47,286 bases of DNA from Bryobacterales bacterium (GCA_003142185.1 PLOR01000033.1:1-47286), one strand, 5' to 3'. Shown: positions 36,594 through 44,995, counted from the stretch's first letter. Notes: generated by a model not told the origin, from the letters alone. Made by a program: numbers and translations.

Positions 36594-37140
36594 CCCGCAC
36601 CTTCTTCAGCCGCTCCATGGCCCGGCGCAGAAATTCGCCGACCGCCGAAGGACTGATGCCCATCGCCGCCGCGATCTCCGGATACCGCAGTCCCTCCATG
36701 CGCAGGAACAGGCACCGTTTCTGTTGCTCCGACAGAGCCTCCACGGCGCGGTGAAAGAGCAGCATGCGCTCGCGTTCCAGCAGGTCGTGTTCCGCGTCGT
36801 GTGCCGGTGCAGCCAGCTTGGCCTCCATGTCCGCGTCGAACGGGTTTTCCGAGGCGTGGCGGGCGCGCACTTTCAAACCCCAGTTGTGTGCAACCCGAAA
36901 TATCCAGCCTCGCGGGTTTTCGATCTCTTCACCACCCTTGAGCGCGGCATAGAGGCGGAGGAAGACTTCCTGGGTGGCGTCCTGCGCCCGCGAGGGCGTC
37001 AAACCGAGCGTCATCAGGTACCGGTAGACATCCTCGCGCGACTCCTCAAATAATTGAGCCACTTGAGTTTGCAGTTCCGACGCAGCGCGTTCCTGACGCA
37101 AGATGCCCACCAATTCCTCACTCATGTAGAACGCGGCCAT
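36586..37140 (-). CDS. ECF-family RNA polymerase sigma factor, pair 3
   Basis: A 184-residue ECF sigma factor. Region 2 has EDVYRYLMTLGLTPSRAQ, DATQEVFLRLYAALKGG and NPRGWIFRVAHNWGLKV. Region 4 has LSEQQKRCLFLRMEGLRYPE and IAAAMGISPSAVGEFLRRAM. A second ATG five codons in (37125) is an alternative. The anti-sigma gene follows with an eight-base overlap, the tightest of the three pairs. It is divergent from a glycosyltransferase, and the 140-base gap holds a 10-base inverted repeat. Confidence 0.93.
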   Translation of the reverse strand: MAAFYMSEELVGILRQERAASELQTQVAQLFEESREDVYRYLMTLGLTPSRAQDATQEVFLRLYAALKGGEEIENPRGWIFRVAHNWGLKVRARHASENPFDADMEAKLAAPAHDAEHDLLERERMLLFHRAVEALSEQQKRCLFLRMEGLRYPEIAAAMGISPSAVGEFLRRAMERLKKVRDE

Positions 37141-37178
37141 ACACGAAACTCACCACTAAGACCCCACACTACGCTTTT

Positions 37179-37243
37179 CAACTACACCCCAAGCTACTTT
37201 TTTTTCGATTTATTTTTGGAACTCCGGCGGTTTGGTGTAGTTG
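37179..37243. promoter_or_regulatory. Inverted repeat in the divergent sigma/glycosyltransferase gap
   Basis: caactacacc (37179-37188) and ggtgtagttg (37234-37243) are perfect inverted arms 45 bases apart, flanking T-rich sequence. The spacing would suit a looped operator. Two GGAAC motifs (37217 and 37243) resemble ECF -35 elements, but no matching -10 is clear. Confidence 0.4.
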
Positions 37244-37280
37244 GAACGGCGGGGTACCGGGTCTTTGTAGCAGACCTTCA

Positions 37281-38360
37281 ATGCCCGACCCAACCGTCTG
37301 TGCAGCCATCGTCACGTATAACAGCGCGCGGTACATCCGGCGCTGTCTGGAAGCGGTAATCCGCCAGGAGGGCGTGCCGATCGAAATCGTGGTGGTGGAT
37401 AACGGGTCCACCGATGGCACCGCGGCCGTGCTGCGCCAATTCCGCGGGCGGGTGCGGGTGATCCACTGCGGCCGGAACCTGGGTTTCGCCGAAGCGCAGA
37501 ACCGCGCCATCCGTGCCAGTTCGACCGAATGGGTATTGACGCTCAACCCCGACGTGTTGCTGCGCCCCGGCTTCGTTCGCGCCCTGGTGGAAGCCGGCCA
37601 GGCCGACCCGGAAGCGGGCGCCGTGTGCGGCAAACTGCTTTCCATCGGGCCGGGTTTTACGCCGCTGGATGAGGCGCGCATCGATTCGACCGGCATCTGT
37701 TTCACGCCCGCCCTGCGGCACTTCGATCGGGGCTGGCGCGAGCCGGATCGCGGCGGCTATGAGAACCTGGAATACGTCTTCGGCGCGTCGGCGGCGGCGG
37801 CGCTGTACCGGCGCAGCATGATCGACGACGTGGCCATCGACGGCGATTTCTTCGATCCCGATTTCTTTGTTTACCGCGAAGACGCCGACGTCGCCTGGCG
37901 GGCGCAGTTGTTGGGCTGGCGCACCCTCTATACCCCGGCGGCGGAGGCTTTCCACGTGCGCACCGTCACCCCGGCCAACCGGCGGTCGGTGCCTGCCGTC
38001 ATCAACATGCACTCGGTGAAGAACCGCTTCCTGATGCGCATCAAGAACGTCACCGCCGGCGTCTATGGCCGTTGCTGGCTTCGCGCCACGCTGCGCGACC
38101 TGCTGGTGGTCGGCGGGTCGATTCTGTGGGAGCCCACGTCTGCAGCCGCTTTCTGGCACATCGCGCGCTGCCTGCCCCGTGCGCTGGCCCGCCGCCACGT
38201 CATCATGGCCCGCCGCCGCGCCGGCGACGAGGAACTGGCGCAATGGTTCAACTTCCATCCAACCGCGCAACCGGCCGAGATGGCGGGATCCACCGCGGCG
38301 CCTCCGGCGTTTGCCACGCCCGCCTCGCCGATCCTGCTGCCGGCCGATCCGCACAGTTAG
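37281..38360 (+). CDS. Family 2 glycosyltransferase
   Basis: A 359-residue GT-A fold transferase, probably for polysaccharide or LPS assembly. The N-terminus VCAAIVTYNSARYIRRCLEAV, then VVVDNGSTDGT, RNLGFAEAQNRAI and WVLTLNPDVLL, follow the WbbL-like rhamnosyltransferase pattern. The acceptor-side FFVYREDADVAWRAQLLGWR is also conserved. It has no clear membrane helix. The C-terminal 50 residues are Ala/Pro-rich and poorly conserved. No Shine-Dalgarno is visible before the ATG. No other sugar genes are adjacent; its divergence from a sigma gene hints at stress-linked envelope change, which is inference. Confidence 0.9.
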   Translation: MPDPTVCAAIVTYNSARYIRRCLEAVIRQEGVPIEIVVVDNGSTDGTAAVLRQFRGRVRVIHCGRNLGFAEAQNRAIRASSTEWVLTLNPDVLLRPGFVRALVEAGQADPEAGAVCGKLLSIGPGFTPLDEARIDSTGICFTPALRHFDRGWREPDRGGYENLEYVFGASAAAALYRRSMIDDVAIDGDFFDPDFFVYREDADVAWRAQLLGWRTLYTPAAEAFHVRTVTPANRRSVPAVINMHSVKNRFLMRIKNVTAGVYGRCWLRATLRDLLVVGGSILWEPTSAAAFWHIARCLPRALARRHVIMARRRAGDEELAQWFNFHPTAQPAEMAGSTAAPPAFATPASPILLPADPHS

Positions 38361-38370
38361 GCGCATAAGC

Positions 38371-38490
38371 AACGTGGCGCACGCACTCCTGCGTGCAGCG
38401 TCGAGACTCTTCTCGACGCGTCTTCAACTCACATCGCCGGGCGTCGGCAAGGAGTGCCGACGCGGCACGCACGAGTGCGTGCGCCACGTT
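38371..38490. repeat. Cloverleaf-like palindrome, family E copy 2
   Basis: Outer arms aacgtggcgcacgcactc (38371-38388) and gagtgcgtgcgccacgtt (38473-38490) are perfect 18-base inverted repeats. Inside are two more perfect stems: gcgtcgaga/tctcgacgc (38398-38419) and gcgtcggca/tgccgacgc (38441-38463). Each outer arm can also fold on its own. Confidence 0.9.
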
Positions 38491-38523
38491 AAACGCGGTT
38501 TTGCGCTTCTCGTCGGCTGGCGG

Positions 38524-39312
38524 TTATTTTCCGGCCGGTTTCGGATGGATGGCAAAATCCCAAATCTGAATGTTCACCTCGTTGACCGTGTACTCGATTA
38601 CCGCGTACTCGCCCTCCGGCAGCGGATCTTTGGGCCAGATCTTGTATAGTCCCGCCGGGTCCAACTCCCGCTGCAAGGTCTCCACCAGCGTGGGCGTTTC
38701 CTCCACATCCTTATCCACCGGCAAATAAGTGAGGTTCTCCACGATCCGCAGATTGCCCTTACTGGTCAGTCTGGCGACGCCGAAGCGTTCCGGCTCGGAG
38801 AGCTGTATGTAGAATTCCTGTTCCGCGTTGCTGAAGACGTTGGCCGAATGCGCGCCTTCGATTTCGAGCGTGCCCTTGCCGCTCAGCGCCTGCCCGATCG
38901 GCGCCAGCACCTTCAGCACCTGCCGTTTCTTGTTGATGTGGACCGACGCCTCGGCGACTTGCATCGTCTTGGTCTGGTCGCCGTCCAGCCAGTACACGCC
39001 GGGAGCTTGCGGGATGCGCGAGGTTTCCTTTTCGAGGGCCTTCTCGGCCGCCGTCTCTTCGGAAAGCGCCTTGGTGTCCTTGGCCAGCTCCGCCTGCCGC
39101 TCGGCGGCCTCTTTTTCGGTGCGCTTCAGATCCACCAGATCGAGCGGGATCTCCTCCCAATCGCCGCGCTCCACACTGTAGTAGCGCACGCGATCCTCGA
39201 TCACCTGATATTCGCGCACCAGGTGGTAGCCGCCCTCCTTCAGATAGAGCCTGACGTTGGCCGCCCACATCGCCACTGCGAACAGCAACCCGACGATCAC
39301 GCTCCGCCGCAT
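38524..39312 (-). CDS. Secreted hypothetical protein
   Basis: A 262-residue exported protein I do not recognise. The N-terminus (RRSVIVGLLFAVAMWAANVR) is a likely signal peptide. A short beta unit follows (YLKEGGYHLVREYQVIEDRVRYY split at about 20-45), then a charged coiled coil (RTEKEAAERQAELAKDTKAL) at about 64-90. The C-terminal 150 residues are beta-rich, with GVYWLDGDQTKTMQVAEA and GEYAVIEYTVNEVNIQIWDF. Proteins of this shape are common in acidobacteria with no known role. It lies between two family E elements and is not in an operon. Confidence 0.82.
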   Translation of the reverse strand: MRRSVIVGLLFAVAMWAANVRLYLKEGGYHLVREYQVIEDRVRYYSVERGDWEEIPLDLVDLKRTEKEAAERQAELAKDTKALSEETAAEKALEKETSRIPQAPGVYWLDGDQTKTMQVAEASVHINKKRQVLKVLAPIGQALSGKGTLEIEGAHSANVFSNAEQEFYIQLSEPERFGVARLTSKGNLRIVENLTYLPVDKDVEETPTLVETLQRELDPAGLYKIWPKDPLPEGEYAVIEYTVNEVNIQIWDFAIHPKPAGK

Positions 39313-39342
39313 ATCCTCTGATCACTACTGTAACCCGTCCGG

Positions 39343-39478
39343 CGTGGCGCGGGCTGAGTCCTCTCGGCTTTTCTTGCGACGCTGGGCTGTCCGGCTGCGC
39401 TCCGTAGGGGAAATGACTCTTCCGAAGAAGAGTCGAGATGACTCTACCGACTCATCAGGCTGGACAGCCCGCGCCACG
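39343..39478. repeat. Palindromic repeat, family E copy 3
   Basis: Arms cgtggcgcgggctg (39343-39356) and cagcccgcgccacg (39465-39478) with an inner hairpin gactcttc-cgaa-gaagagtc (39415-39434). It resembles the partial copy near 24556. It fills the gap between the divergent hypothetical and ATPase genes. Confidence 0.9.
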
Positions 39479-39515
39479 GGCGTTGCCCATTATCTAAAGG
39501 AAAGGCATTGCCGTC

Positions 39516-39521
39516 TACAAT
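39516..39521 (+). promoter_or_regulatory. Possible -10 element (TACAAT) abutting the ATPase start
   Basis: TACAAT ends six bases before the ATG at 39528. Transcription would begin at or next to the start codon, giving a leaderless mRNA. No clear -35 is seen. Confidence 0.35.
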
Positions 39522-39527
39522 GAAACT

Positions 39528-40715
39528 ATGCGCATCCTTCTGTTCAGCGGCAAGGGAGGCGTGGGAAAAACCAGCCTGGCGGCCGCCACCGGCCTCGAGC
39601 TTTCGCGCCTGGGCTATCGCACGCTGGTGATGAGCGTGGACCCGGCGCACAGCCTGGCCGACGCCTTCGACCTCGAGACGGACCTCTTCCACGGTAAGAC
39701 CGGCGACCCGTACCCCATCAGCGACCGCCTGGCGATTCACGAAGTCAACATCCAGAAGGAGATCAAGCGCCACTGGAAAGAGATTTCCTCGTACGTGGTT
39801 TCGGTGCTGCGCACCACCGGCATCAGCGACGTGGAGGCGGAAGAACTGGCCATCCTGCCGGGCATGGAAGAGCTGAGCGCGATGATGTGGGTGAACCAGT
39901 TTCGCCGCGAGCAGCTTTACGACGTGATTGTGCTCGACTGCGCGCCCACCGCCGAATCCATGCGTTTCGTCAGCATGCCCACCACGCTCGAATGGTATAT
40001 GAAGCACATCTTCCCGTTCCAGCGCGGCATCATCCGGGCGGTGCGCCCCATCGCCAATCGCGTCTCGCCAGTGGAACTGCCGACGGAGGGCTACTTCTCC
40101 AATATCCAGCAACTGTTCGCCAAGCTGGATGGCATCGCCGAGCTGCTGGAGGACCCGGCCCAGACCAGCGTGCGCCTGGTGACGAATCCCGAGCGCATGG
40201 TGCTGCGCGAGACCCAGCGCGCGTTCGTTTACTTTTCGCTGCACGGCCTGACGGTGGATAGCATTATCGTCAACCGCGTGCTGCCGCAGGCGGTGACCGA
40301 CGCGTGGTTCGAGGAGTGGCGTGCCTCGCAGGCGCGCGTGCTGGAGGAAATCGACGCCTATTTCGCGCCCGTCGAAGTGACGCGCGTACCGCTGTTCACC
40401 CACGAGGTTTTGGGCCGGGAGCGGCTGGAAGAACTGGCGCGCGCTCTCTACGCGGCGGGCGAGGACCCGGCGCGCGTCGTCCGTACCGAGGCGCCTTACA
40501 CGTTCACCAAGCAGGACGGCCACTACGAGGTGAAACTGCGGTTGCCTTTCGCCGCCAAGGGCGAAGTGGGATTATTTAAGAAGGGTGATGAGCTGGTGGT
40601 GGAGATCGGCACGCTGCGGCGGCACATCGGCCTGCCGACTTCCATGGCCGGCCTGTCGCCCGCTCGGGCCAGGCTGGAAAACCGTATTCTGACCGTGGAA
40701 ATGAAGGAGAGCTGA
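39528..40715 (+). CDS. ArsA/GET3-family ATPase with C-terminal Hsp20-like domain
   Basis: A 395-residue ATPase. The deviant Walker A GKGGVGKT is at 8-15, the MSVDPAHSLADAF switch at 35-47 and the second switch DCAPTAESMRF at 137-147. The only cysteine is in DCAPT, so it lacks both the ArsA metal-site cysteines and the GET3 CxxC zinc motif. From about residue 322 a beta-rich tail (YTFTKQDGHYEVKLRLPF, GDELVVEIGTLRRHIGLP) resembles the Hsp20-like domain found in some bacterial ArsA/GET3 homologues. A role in handling hydrophobic client proteins is more likely than arsenite export; this is inference. A 77-residue CxxC protein follows two bases downstream. Confidence 0.93.
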   Translation: MRILLFSGKGGVGKTSLAAATGLELSRLGYRTLVMSVDPAHSLADAFDLETDLFHGKTGDPYPISDRLAIHEVNIQKEIKRHWKEISSYVVSVLRTTGISDVEAEELAILPGMEELSAMMWVNQFRREQLYDVIVLDCAPTAESMRFVSMPTTLEWYMKHIFPFQRGIIRAVRPIANRVSPVELPTEGYFSNIQQLFAKLDGIAELLEDPAQTSVRLVTNPERMVLRETQRAFVYFSLHGLTVDSIIVNRVLPQAVTDAWFEEWRASQARVLEEIDAYFAPVEVTRVPLFTHEVLGRERLEELARALYAAGEDPARVVRTEAPYTFTKQDGHYEVKLRLPFAAKGEVGLFKKGDELVVEIGTLRRHIGLPTSMAGLSPARARLENRILTVEMKES

Positions 40716-40717
40716 AG

Positions 40718-40951
40718 ATGGCTGAAAGCAACAACCAAACCGCCGGCGAGGGCGCACAGGCCGCCGCTCACGGCTGCTTCGTATGCAACGTGGCGATGCC
40801 GTTCCTGGAACAATTGTGGCCGGCTGACGCGGGCGATCACTTCCGCGCCTCGCGGGTCGAGTTTCTGAAGGGCATCCGCAGCCTGATCGACGACCGCATT
40901 GCGCACCTGTCCAAGCAGGAACACAAAGGCACCCACGTCCCCGTGGAGTGA
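40718..40951 (+). CDS. Small CxxC protein coupled to the ArsA/GET3-like ATPase
   Basis: A 77-residue soluble protein I do not recognise. It has one CxxC (C20-F-V-C23) in HGCFVCNVAMPFLEQLWP, then an amphipathic helix (SRVEFLKGIRSLIDDRIAHL). The first 18 residues are a flexible Ala/Gly/Gln-rich arm. GGAG precedes the ATG, inside the ATPase gene; only two bases separate stop and start. The tight coupling suggests a physical partner, perhaps supplying a zinc site that the ATPase lacks; this is inference. Confidence 0.78.
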   Translation: MAESNNQTAGEGAQAAAHGCFVCNVAMPFLEQLWPADAGDHFRASRVEFLKGIRSLIDDRIAHLSKQEHKGTHVPVE

Positions 40952-41094
40952 GTGGGGCAGGTTCCCCGACCTGCCTAGCGTTTTGCCTAGCGTCGGCACT
41001 CGTGCCGACGCAGGGCCGGGCATGCCCGGCCCCTAGGAGGCCATTGTAGGGGCGAGGCACGCCTCGCCCCACACCGGCGGCATGACCGCCGGTG
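40952..41094. repeat. String of hairpins, families D-like and E-like
   Basis: After gtggggcaggttccccgacc (40952-40971) come four perfect stems in 105 bases: gcgtcggcac/gtgccgacgc (40990-41011), gggccgggc/gcccggccc (41013-41032), ggggcgaggc/gcctcgcccc (41049-41070) and caccggcgg/ccgccggtg (41072-41094). It lies between convergent genes and has no coding potential I trust. Confidence 0.9.
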
Positions 41095-41112
41095 CTGCGG
41101 CACGGCTTGTTC

Positions 41113-44100
41113 CTACTGCACCCACACCGTCACGCCGTTTTGGCTGATCTGCTTGCCCACTTGCACCGTGATCGGGATCGCACCGGCGCCCGTTGTCGGG
41201 GGCACCACTGCGTCCACCTGCAAGACGCCGGCTACCAAGCCCGGCGCTTCGCCGACGAAGGCGATCTGCGCAGGCTGATTGCCGATCAGTACCGAAACCG
41301 CGAGTTGCGGCACTGGCGTAATCGGACCCACCCCGCTGAGGTTTGCCGGAGTCACTGCCCCGGTGGCTTGGGCGGGAGTGGTCAGCCCTTCTCCGGTCAT
41401 GAAAATCTGAATAATGCTCCCCGGGGCCGCCGGGTTCGTCTGCGTGTTGACGGAGCTGTTGCCGTTGAGAATGGCGGCCGGACCGGTGCCGCTGGAATTA
41501 TAGGTGAAGAGCCCTGGGGCGGAGGTCGTGAGCTGCAGGCCGAAATCGTTGGATGTCTGCCCGGCGAACTTCACCTCCACGAACGGCTCCTTGTTCCCCG
41601 CGAACTCATACGGCACGACGGCGTTGATTTGGGTTGAGCTGACGTAGGTCAGAGGGGCCGGATAGCCGCTGAAGCTGACCGTAACGTTGCCGATCGAAGT
41701 GGAAACCTTGCCCGCCGAGGTAAGGGTCAGGGTGGCAGGGTTGGTGGGACCGATCGAGGTTCCGAAGATGGATACGATCTCACCTGGCGAAACCGGCCCG
41801 CTCGCGTAGCTGCCCGCGTTCAGCACCGCCGTGATGGTGGGCAGCGGAGCGGTCACGGTCAGCGTAACATTCACCGTCGTCGAGCCCTCGGTGCCGCTCA
41901 CCCCGGTGATCGTAATGGTGCCTGTGTAAGGCGTCGTGTTGGCCGCCAGGCCCGCCGGATTCACCTGCACCGTCAGGACCTCCGAGGTGGACGTGGTCCC
42001 GGAGGTCGGTGTTACCGAAAGCCAGTTGCCCGAACTGCTGGCGCTAGCCTGGAAACTGGATGCGCCACCGGTCGCGCTCACCGTCAATTGCCCCGGCGTC
42101 ACGCTGCCGCCGCTGCCGGCCTGGAAACTGAAACTGAGCGATGCGGGGCTCGCCGTGACCTCCGGTTGGCTCAACACGTCGAGGGTTACCTGCACTACGA
42201 CGGCGTTGCCGCCGGTCGGCGAGATCGTGATACTGCCGCTGTGATTCCCGGCGGTCAGGTTCGCCTGATTGACGGAGACGATCAAGTTGGCTTGCGTCGT
42301 CCCCGAGGTGGGGCTGACCGACAACCAACTGCCGTTGCTCGAGGCCGCCGCCGTGAATGACACGCTCGCGGCCCCGGCCGCGCTCGACACCGTTAGCGTC
42401 TGCGTTGCCGGCGCGGCGCCCCCGGACATCGCCGAGTAATTCAGCGTGGAAGCGCTCACCGTGACGTTGCCGCCGGATGTGCCGGTGGTGTTGACCACCA
42501 GGTTCACCGGCACAGTCACCGTCGAGCCGTTAGCGGTCAGACCGATGTCGCCGTTGTAAGTTCCCGCCGCCAGCCCGGACTGGTTCACCGACACCGACAG
42601 TACCTGGTTGGTGGCCAGGTTGCCGGTGGGCGTAATCGTAAGCCACGTGCCGCCGACCGGCGAAGACACGGAAACCGCCGTCGAAAACGCCGTACCAGTT
42701 GGACTCGAGCTTACCGTCAGCGACTGAGCGGTTGGCGCACCGCCCCCCAACTGCGCGGCGAAGGTCAGCGACGGCGAGCTGAGGGTCAAGCCGCTCGGAT
42801 TGATCGCCCCCGACACAACCAGAACCACGGGCACATAGAGCGGCTGCTCGCTTCCTCCCGTCACCGTAACGTTGCCCGAGTATAAACCGTTGGTCAGCGA
42901 GATCGAGTTGGCCGTCACCAAGATCGTGGCCGGAGTGGTGGTGACACTGCCTTGGATCGCCGCGGTCAGCCATGTTTGGTCGGTTGTCACGTTAACCGGC
43001 AGCGCCGTGCTGCCGCTGGCCGTAATCTGAATCGTGGCGCTCTGCGATGTCGCGCCGCTATTGAGAATCACCGTGTCTACGCTGCTCGATAGCACCTCGC
43101 CCGAAGTGACGACGAAATTCACTTGCAGCGGTGGAGGGTTCACCGGCACCCCGTTTGCCTCGATTGCCAACGACACGCTCGCGGTGTACGTCCCGGGCGC
43201 CAGATTCCTGGGATTGGCGGAGATCGTGACCGGCGTTCCCTGTGCGCTCATGTTGCCGCCGATTTGCCCTGTTTCCAACCACGCCACGCTCCCGCTGTTG
43301 GTGCTGTAAACCGGGGAATTCGCGATCGTGAAGCTGCCGGAGCCCGCAAACACGATCTGCTGCGCCACGCCGGCGCCTCCCGATTGCGCCACGAGGTTCA
43401 TCGTGGTCGGCGCCACGTACCCCGAACTAGTCCCGCCGGCGCCGCTGCCGGCCGTCAGGTTCACGGTCACCTGCTGGCTCACCGACCCCACCTGCACCGT
43501 GATGCTGCCGGTGAACGTTCCCGATCCGCTCAAGTTGGTGTTGGCGGTCACCGTCAAATAGGCCGATCCGCCAGCCACGATGCTGTTCGCGCTCGGCGCC
43601 ACGCCCAGCCAATTGACCGAGGGCGTCGCTGTGAACGCGCCTCCAGCGGTGCTCGTCACCGTCACCAACTGCTCGTAACTGTCCGCGGAATTCAGGCCGA
43701 TCGGATTGGGCGAAATCGTCACACCACCGGAGGTCGAGCCCGACACCGTCAGGGTGACGTTGAGGATGGCGGAGATGGTGGAATTGATGGCGTCGGTGAC
43801 GGTTATTTTTCCGGTGTAAGAGCCGACCGCCAGGTTGGTGTAGTTAACCACCGAAACCGACAACGCACTGCCGTTGACAAGACCGCTCGCGCTGGCGCCG
43901 TTATCCACCTGTAGCCAGTTGGTCGCCGTCGCCCCGCTCGGGTAGGAGACCACGGCCGAGTACGCGTCGCTATTCGGCGTGCCCAAGGTTACGTTTTGCG
44001 CGCTGGCGGGGGACAGGGTGCTATTTGAGTACGTCCAGGCCAGCGTACTGGGAGTGAAACTGACCCCGCTCGTGGTCACGTTGAACGTTACGTTAATGAT

Positions 44101-44874
44101 CACCGACTGGTTGCTGCCGTAGCTGATCGTCGCGGTCGTGTTATAGGGGCCTGCCGCAAGGCCCCCCGCGCTGGCGGTAAAGGTCAGCATCGCAGGTGTC
44201 GTGTTGGTCACCTGGTTCGTGGTCGACGAGACTGCCAGCCAGCTCGCCCCGGTGGACGTGGTGAAGCCGACCGCCGTCGAACTGGTTGTTTGCAGCTCCA
44301 CGGTCGTCGAGACAGAGGCGCCCACTGCCGCGGTTATGGAGTTGGTGCCGGTCAGGGTGGATGGGGTCGGCACCAGCGTCACACCGCTGCTGCCATTGGT
44401 GTTGTATTGGACCGTGAATGCTACCGCGCTCACCCCCGCGGGCTCAGTCGGAATCAGCGTCACCGACGCGCTATGAAGGCCCGGCACCAGCGCCTGGGCG
44501 GAACAGTTGAGCCCCAACGATAAACTGAGCGACGACGGCGGGATGGAGGTCTGGTATGTCCAGTTGCTTCCGCTTCCGCCGTTGCAGAGGCCGCCGGGGC
44601 CGGCGGTGGGGTCGCTACCCACGCCAAGCCAGGGCCGGTCGCCGGATGAGTAACCCACAGACACCGCGAAGGTGATCAACTGCGGGGGATTGCCTGAATC
44701 CTGGGATCCGGTTACGATTACCGAACCACCTTCATTGGTCACCGTGTAAACGGCACCGCCGCCCGGGCTCGTGAAAGTCGGCGCGGTGGCCTGCGCCAGC
44801 CGCGGCATCGCAGCCAGCAGGGCGAGGGAGAGAACGATTGCGGTCTTCTTGAATACGGCAAAAACGGCGTCCAT
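41113..44874 (-). CDS. Giant secreted BACON/Ig-like repeat protein with TIGR03437 C-terminal domain
   Basis: A 1253-residue exported protein. The signal peptide (FKKTAIVLSLALLAAMPRLAQA) is followed by about ten BACON-like beta-sandwich repeats of roughly 85-95 residues, recognisable by WLSVSPTSGTT, WLTITPTGNLAT and GNHSGSITISPTGG. BACON modules often bind glycans or mucin, or act as spacers; here the role is inferred. The last about 240 residues (ITAVLNAGSYASGPVSPGEI to the end) match the TIGR03437 domain described from Solibacter. That domain has PGEIVSIFGTSIGP, TQINAVVPYE and IQIFMTGEGLTTPA. AGGAGA precedes the ATG at 44874. The protein is Ser/Thr-rich and almost free of Lys and Cys. Confidence 0.92.
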   Translation of the reverse strand: MDAVFAVFKKTAIVLSLALLAAMPRLAQATAPTFTSPGGGAVYTVTNEGGSVIVTGSQDSGNPPQLITFAVSVGYSSGDRPWLGVGSDPTAGPGGLCNGGSGSNWTYQTSIPPSSLSLSLGLNCSAQALVPGLHSASVTLIPTEPAGVSAVAFTVQYNTNGSSGVTLVPTPSTLTGTNSITAAVGASVSTTVELQTTSSTAVGFTTSTGASWLAVSSTTNQVTNTTPAMLTFTASAGGLAAGPYNTTATISYGSNQSVIINVTFNVTTSGVSFTPSTLAWTYSNSTLSPASAQNVTLGTPNSDAYSAVVSYPSGATATNWLQVDNGASASGLVNGSALSVSVVNYTNLAVGSYTGKITVTDAINSTISAILNVTLTVSGSTSGGVTISPNPIGLNSADSYEQLVTVTSTAGGAFTATPSVNWLGVAPSANSIVAGGSAYLTVTANTNLSGSGTFTGSITVQVGSVSQQVTVNLTAGSGAGGTSSGYVAPTTMNLVAQSGGAGVAQQIVFAGSGSFTIANSPVYSTNSGSVAWLETGQIGGNMSAQGTPVTISANPRNLAPGTYTASVSLAIEANGVPVNPPPLQVNFVVTSGEVLSSSVDTVILNSGATSQSATIQITASGSTALPVNVTTDQTWLTAAIQGSVTTTPATILVTANSISLTNGLYSGNVTVTGGSEQPLYVPVVLVVSGAINPSGLTLSSPSLTFAAQLGGGAPTAQSLTVSSSPTGTAFSTAVSVSSPVGGTWLTITPTGNLATNQVLSVSVNQSGLAAGTYNGDIGLTANGSTVTVPVNLVVNTTGTSGGNVTVSASTLNYSAMSGGAAPATQTLTVSSAAGAASVSFTAAASSNGSWLSVSPTSGTTQANLIVSVNQANLTAGNHSGSITISPTGGNAVVVQVTLDVLSQPEVTASPASLSFSFQAGSGGSVTPGQLTVSATGGASSFQASASSSGNWLSVTPTSGTTSTSEVLTVQVNPAGLAANTTPYTGTITITGVSGTEGSTTVNVTLTVTAPLPTITAVLNAGSYASGPVSPGEIVSIFGTSIGPTNPATLTLTSAGKVSTSIGNVTVSFSGYPAPLTYVSSTQINAVVPYEFAGNKEPFVEVKFAGQTSNDFGLQLTTSAPGLFTYNSSGTGPAAILNGNSSVNTQTNPAAPGSIIQIFMTGEGLTTPAQATGAVTPANLSGVGPITPVPQLAVSVLIGNQPAQIAFVGEAPGLVAGVLQVDAVVPPTTGAGAIPITVQVGKQISQNGVTVWVQ

Positions 44875-44995
44875 GATGTCTCCTGCGAACCTTATCGAAA
44901 GCGTAAAGCACAAGTTGTGCTGAAACATACTACTTGCAAATCTCAAAATCCGGAACTATGGGGAAGGGACGGACGCGGCACTTATCATTGTACGT

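Noticed and set aside
37278-38372. Minus-strand frame opposite the glycosyltransferase
   Set aside because: Shadow frame; the plus-strand glycosyltransferase motifs are unambiguous.
38371-38490. CRISPR or tRNA-like cloverleaf
   Set aside because: The outer stem is too long and the inner stems have no anticodon, CCA or T-loop; there is no repeat-spacer pattern.
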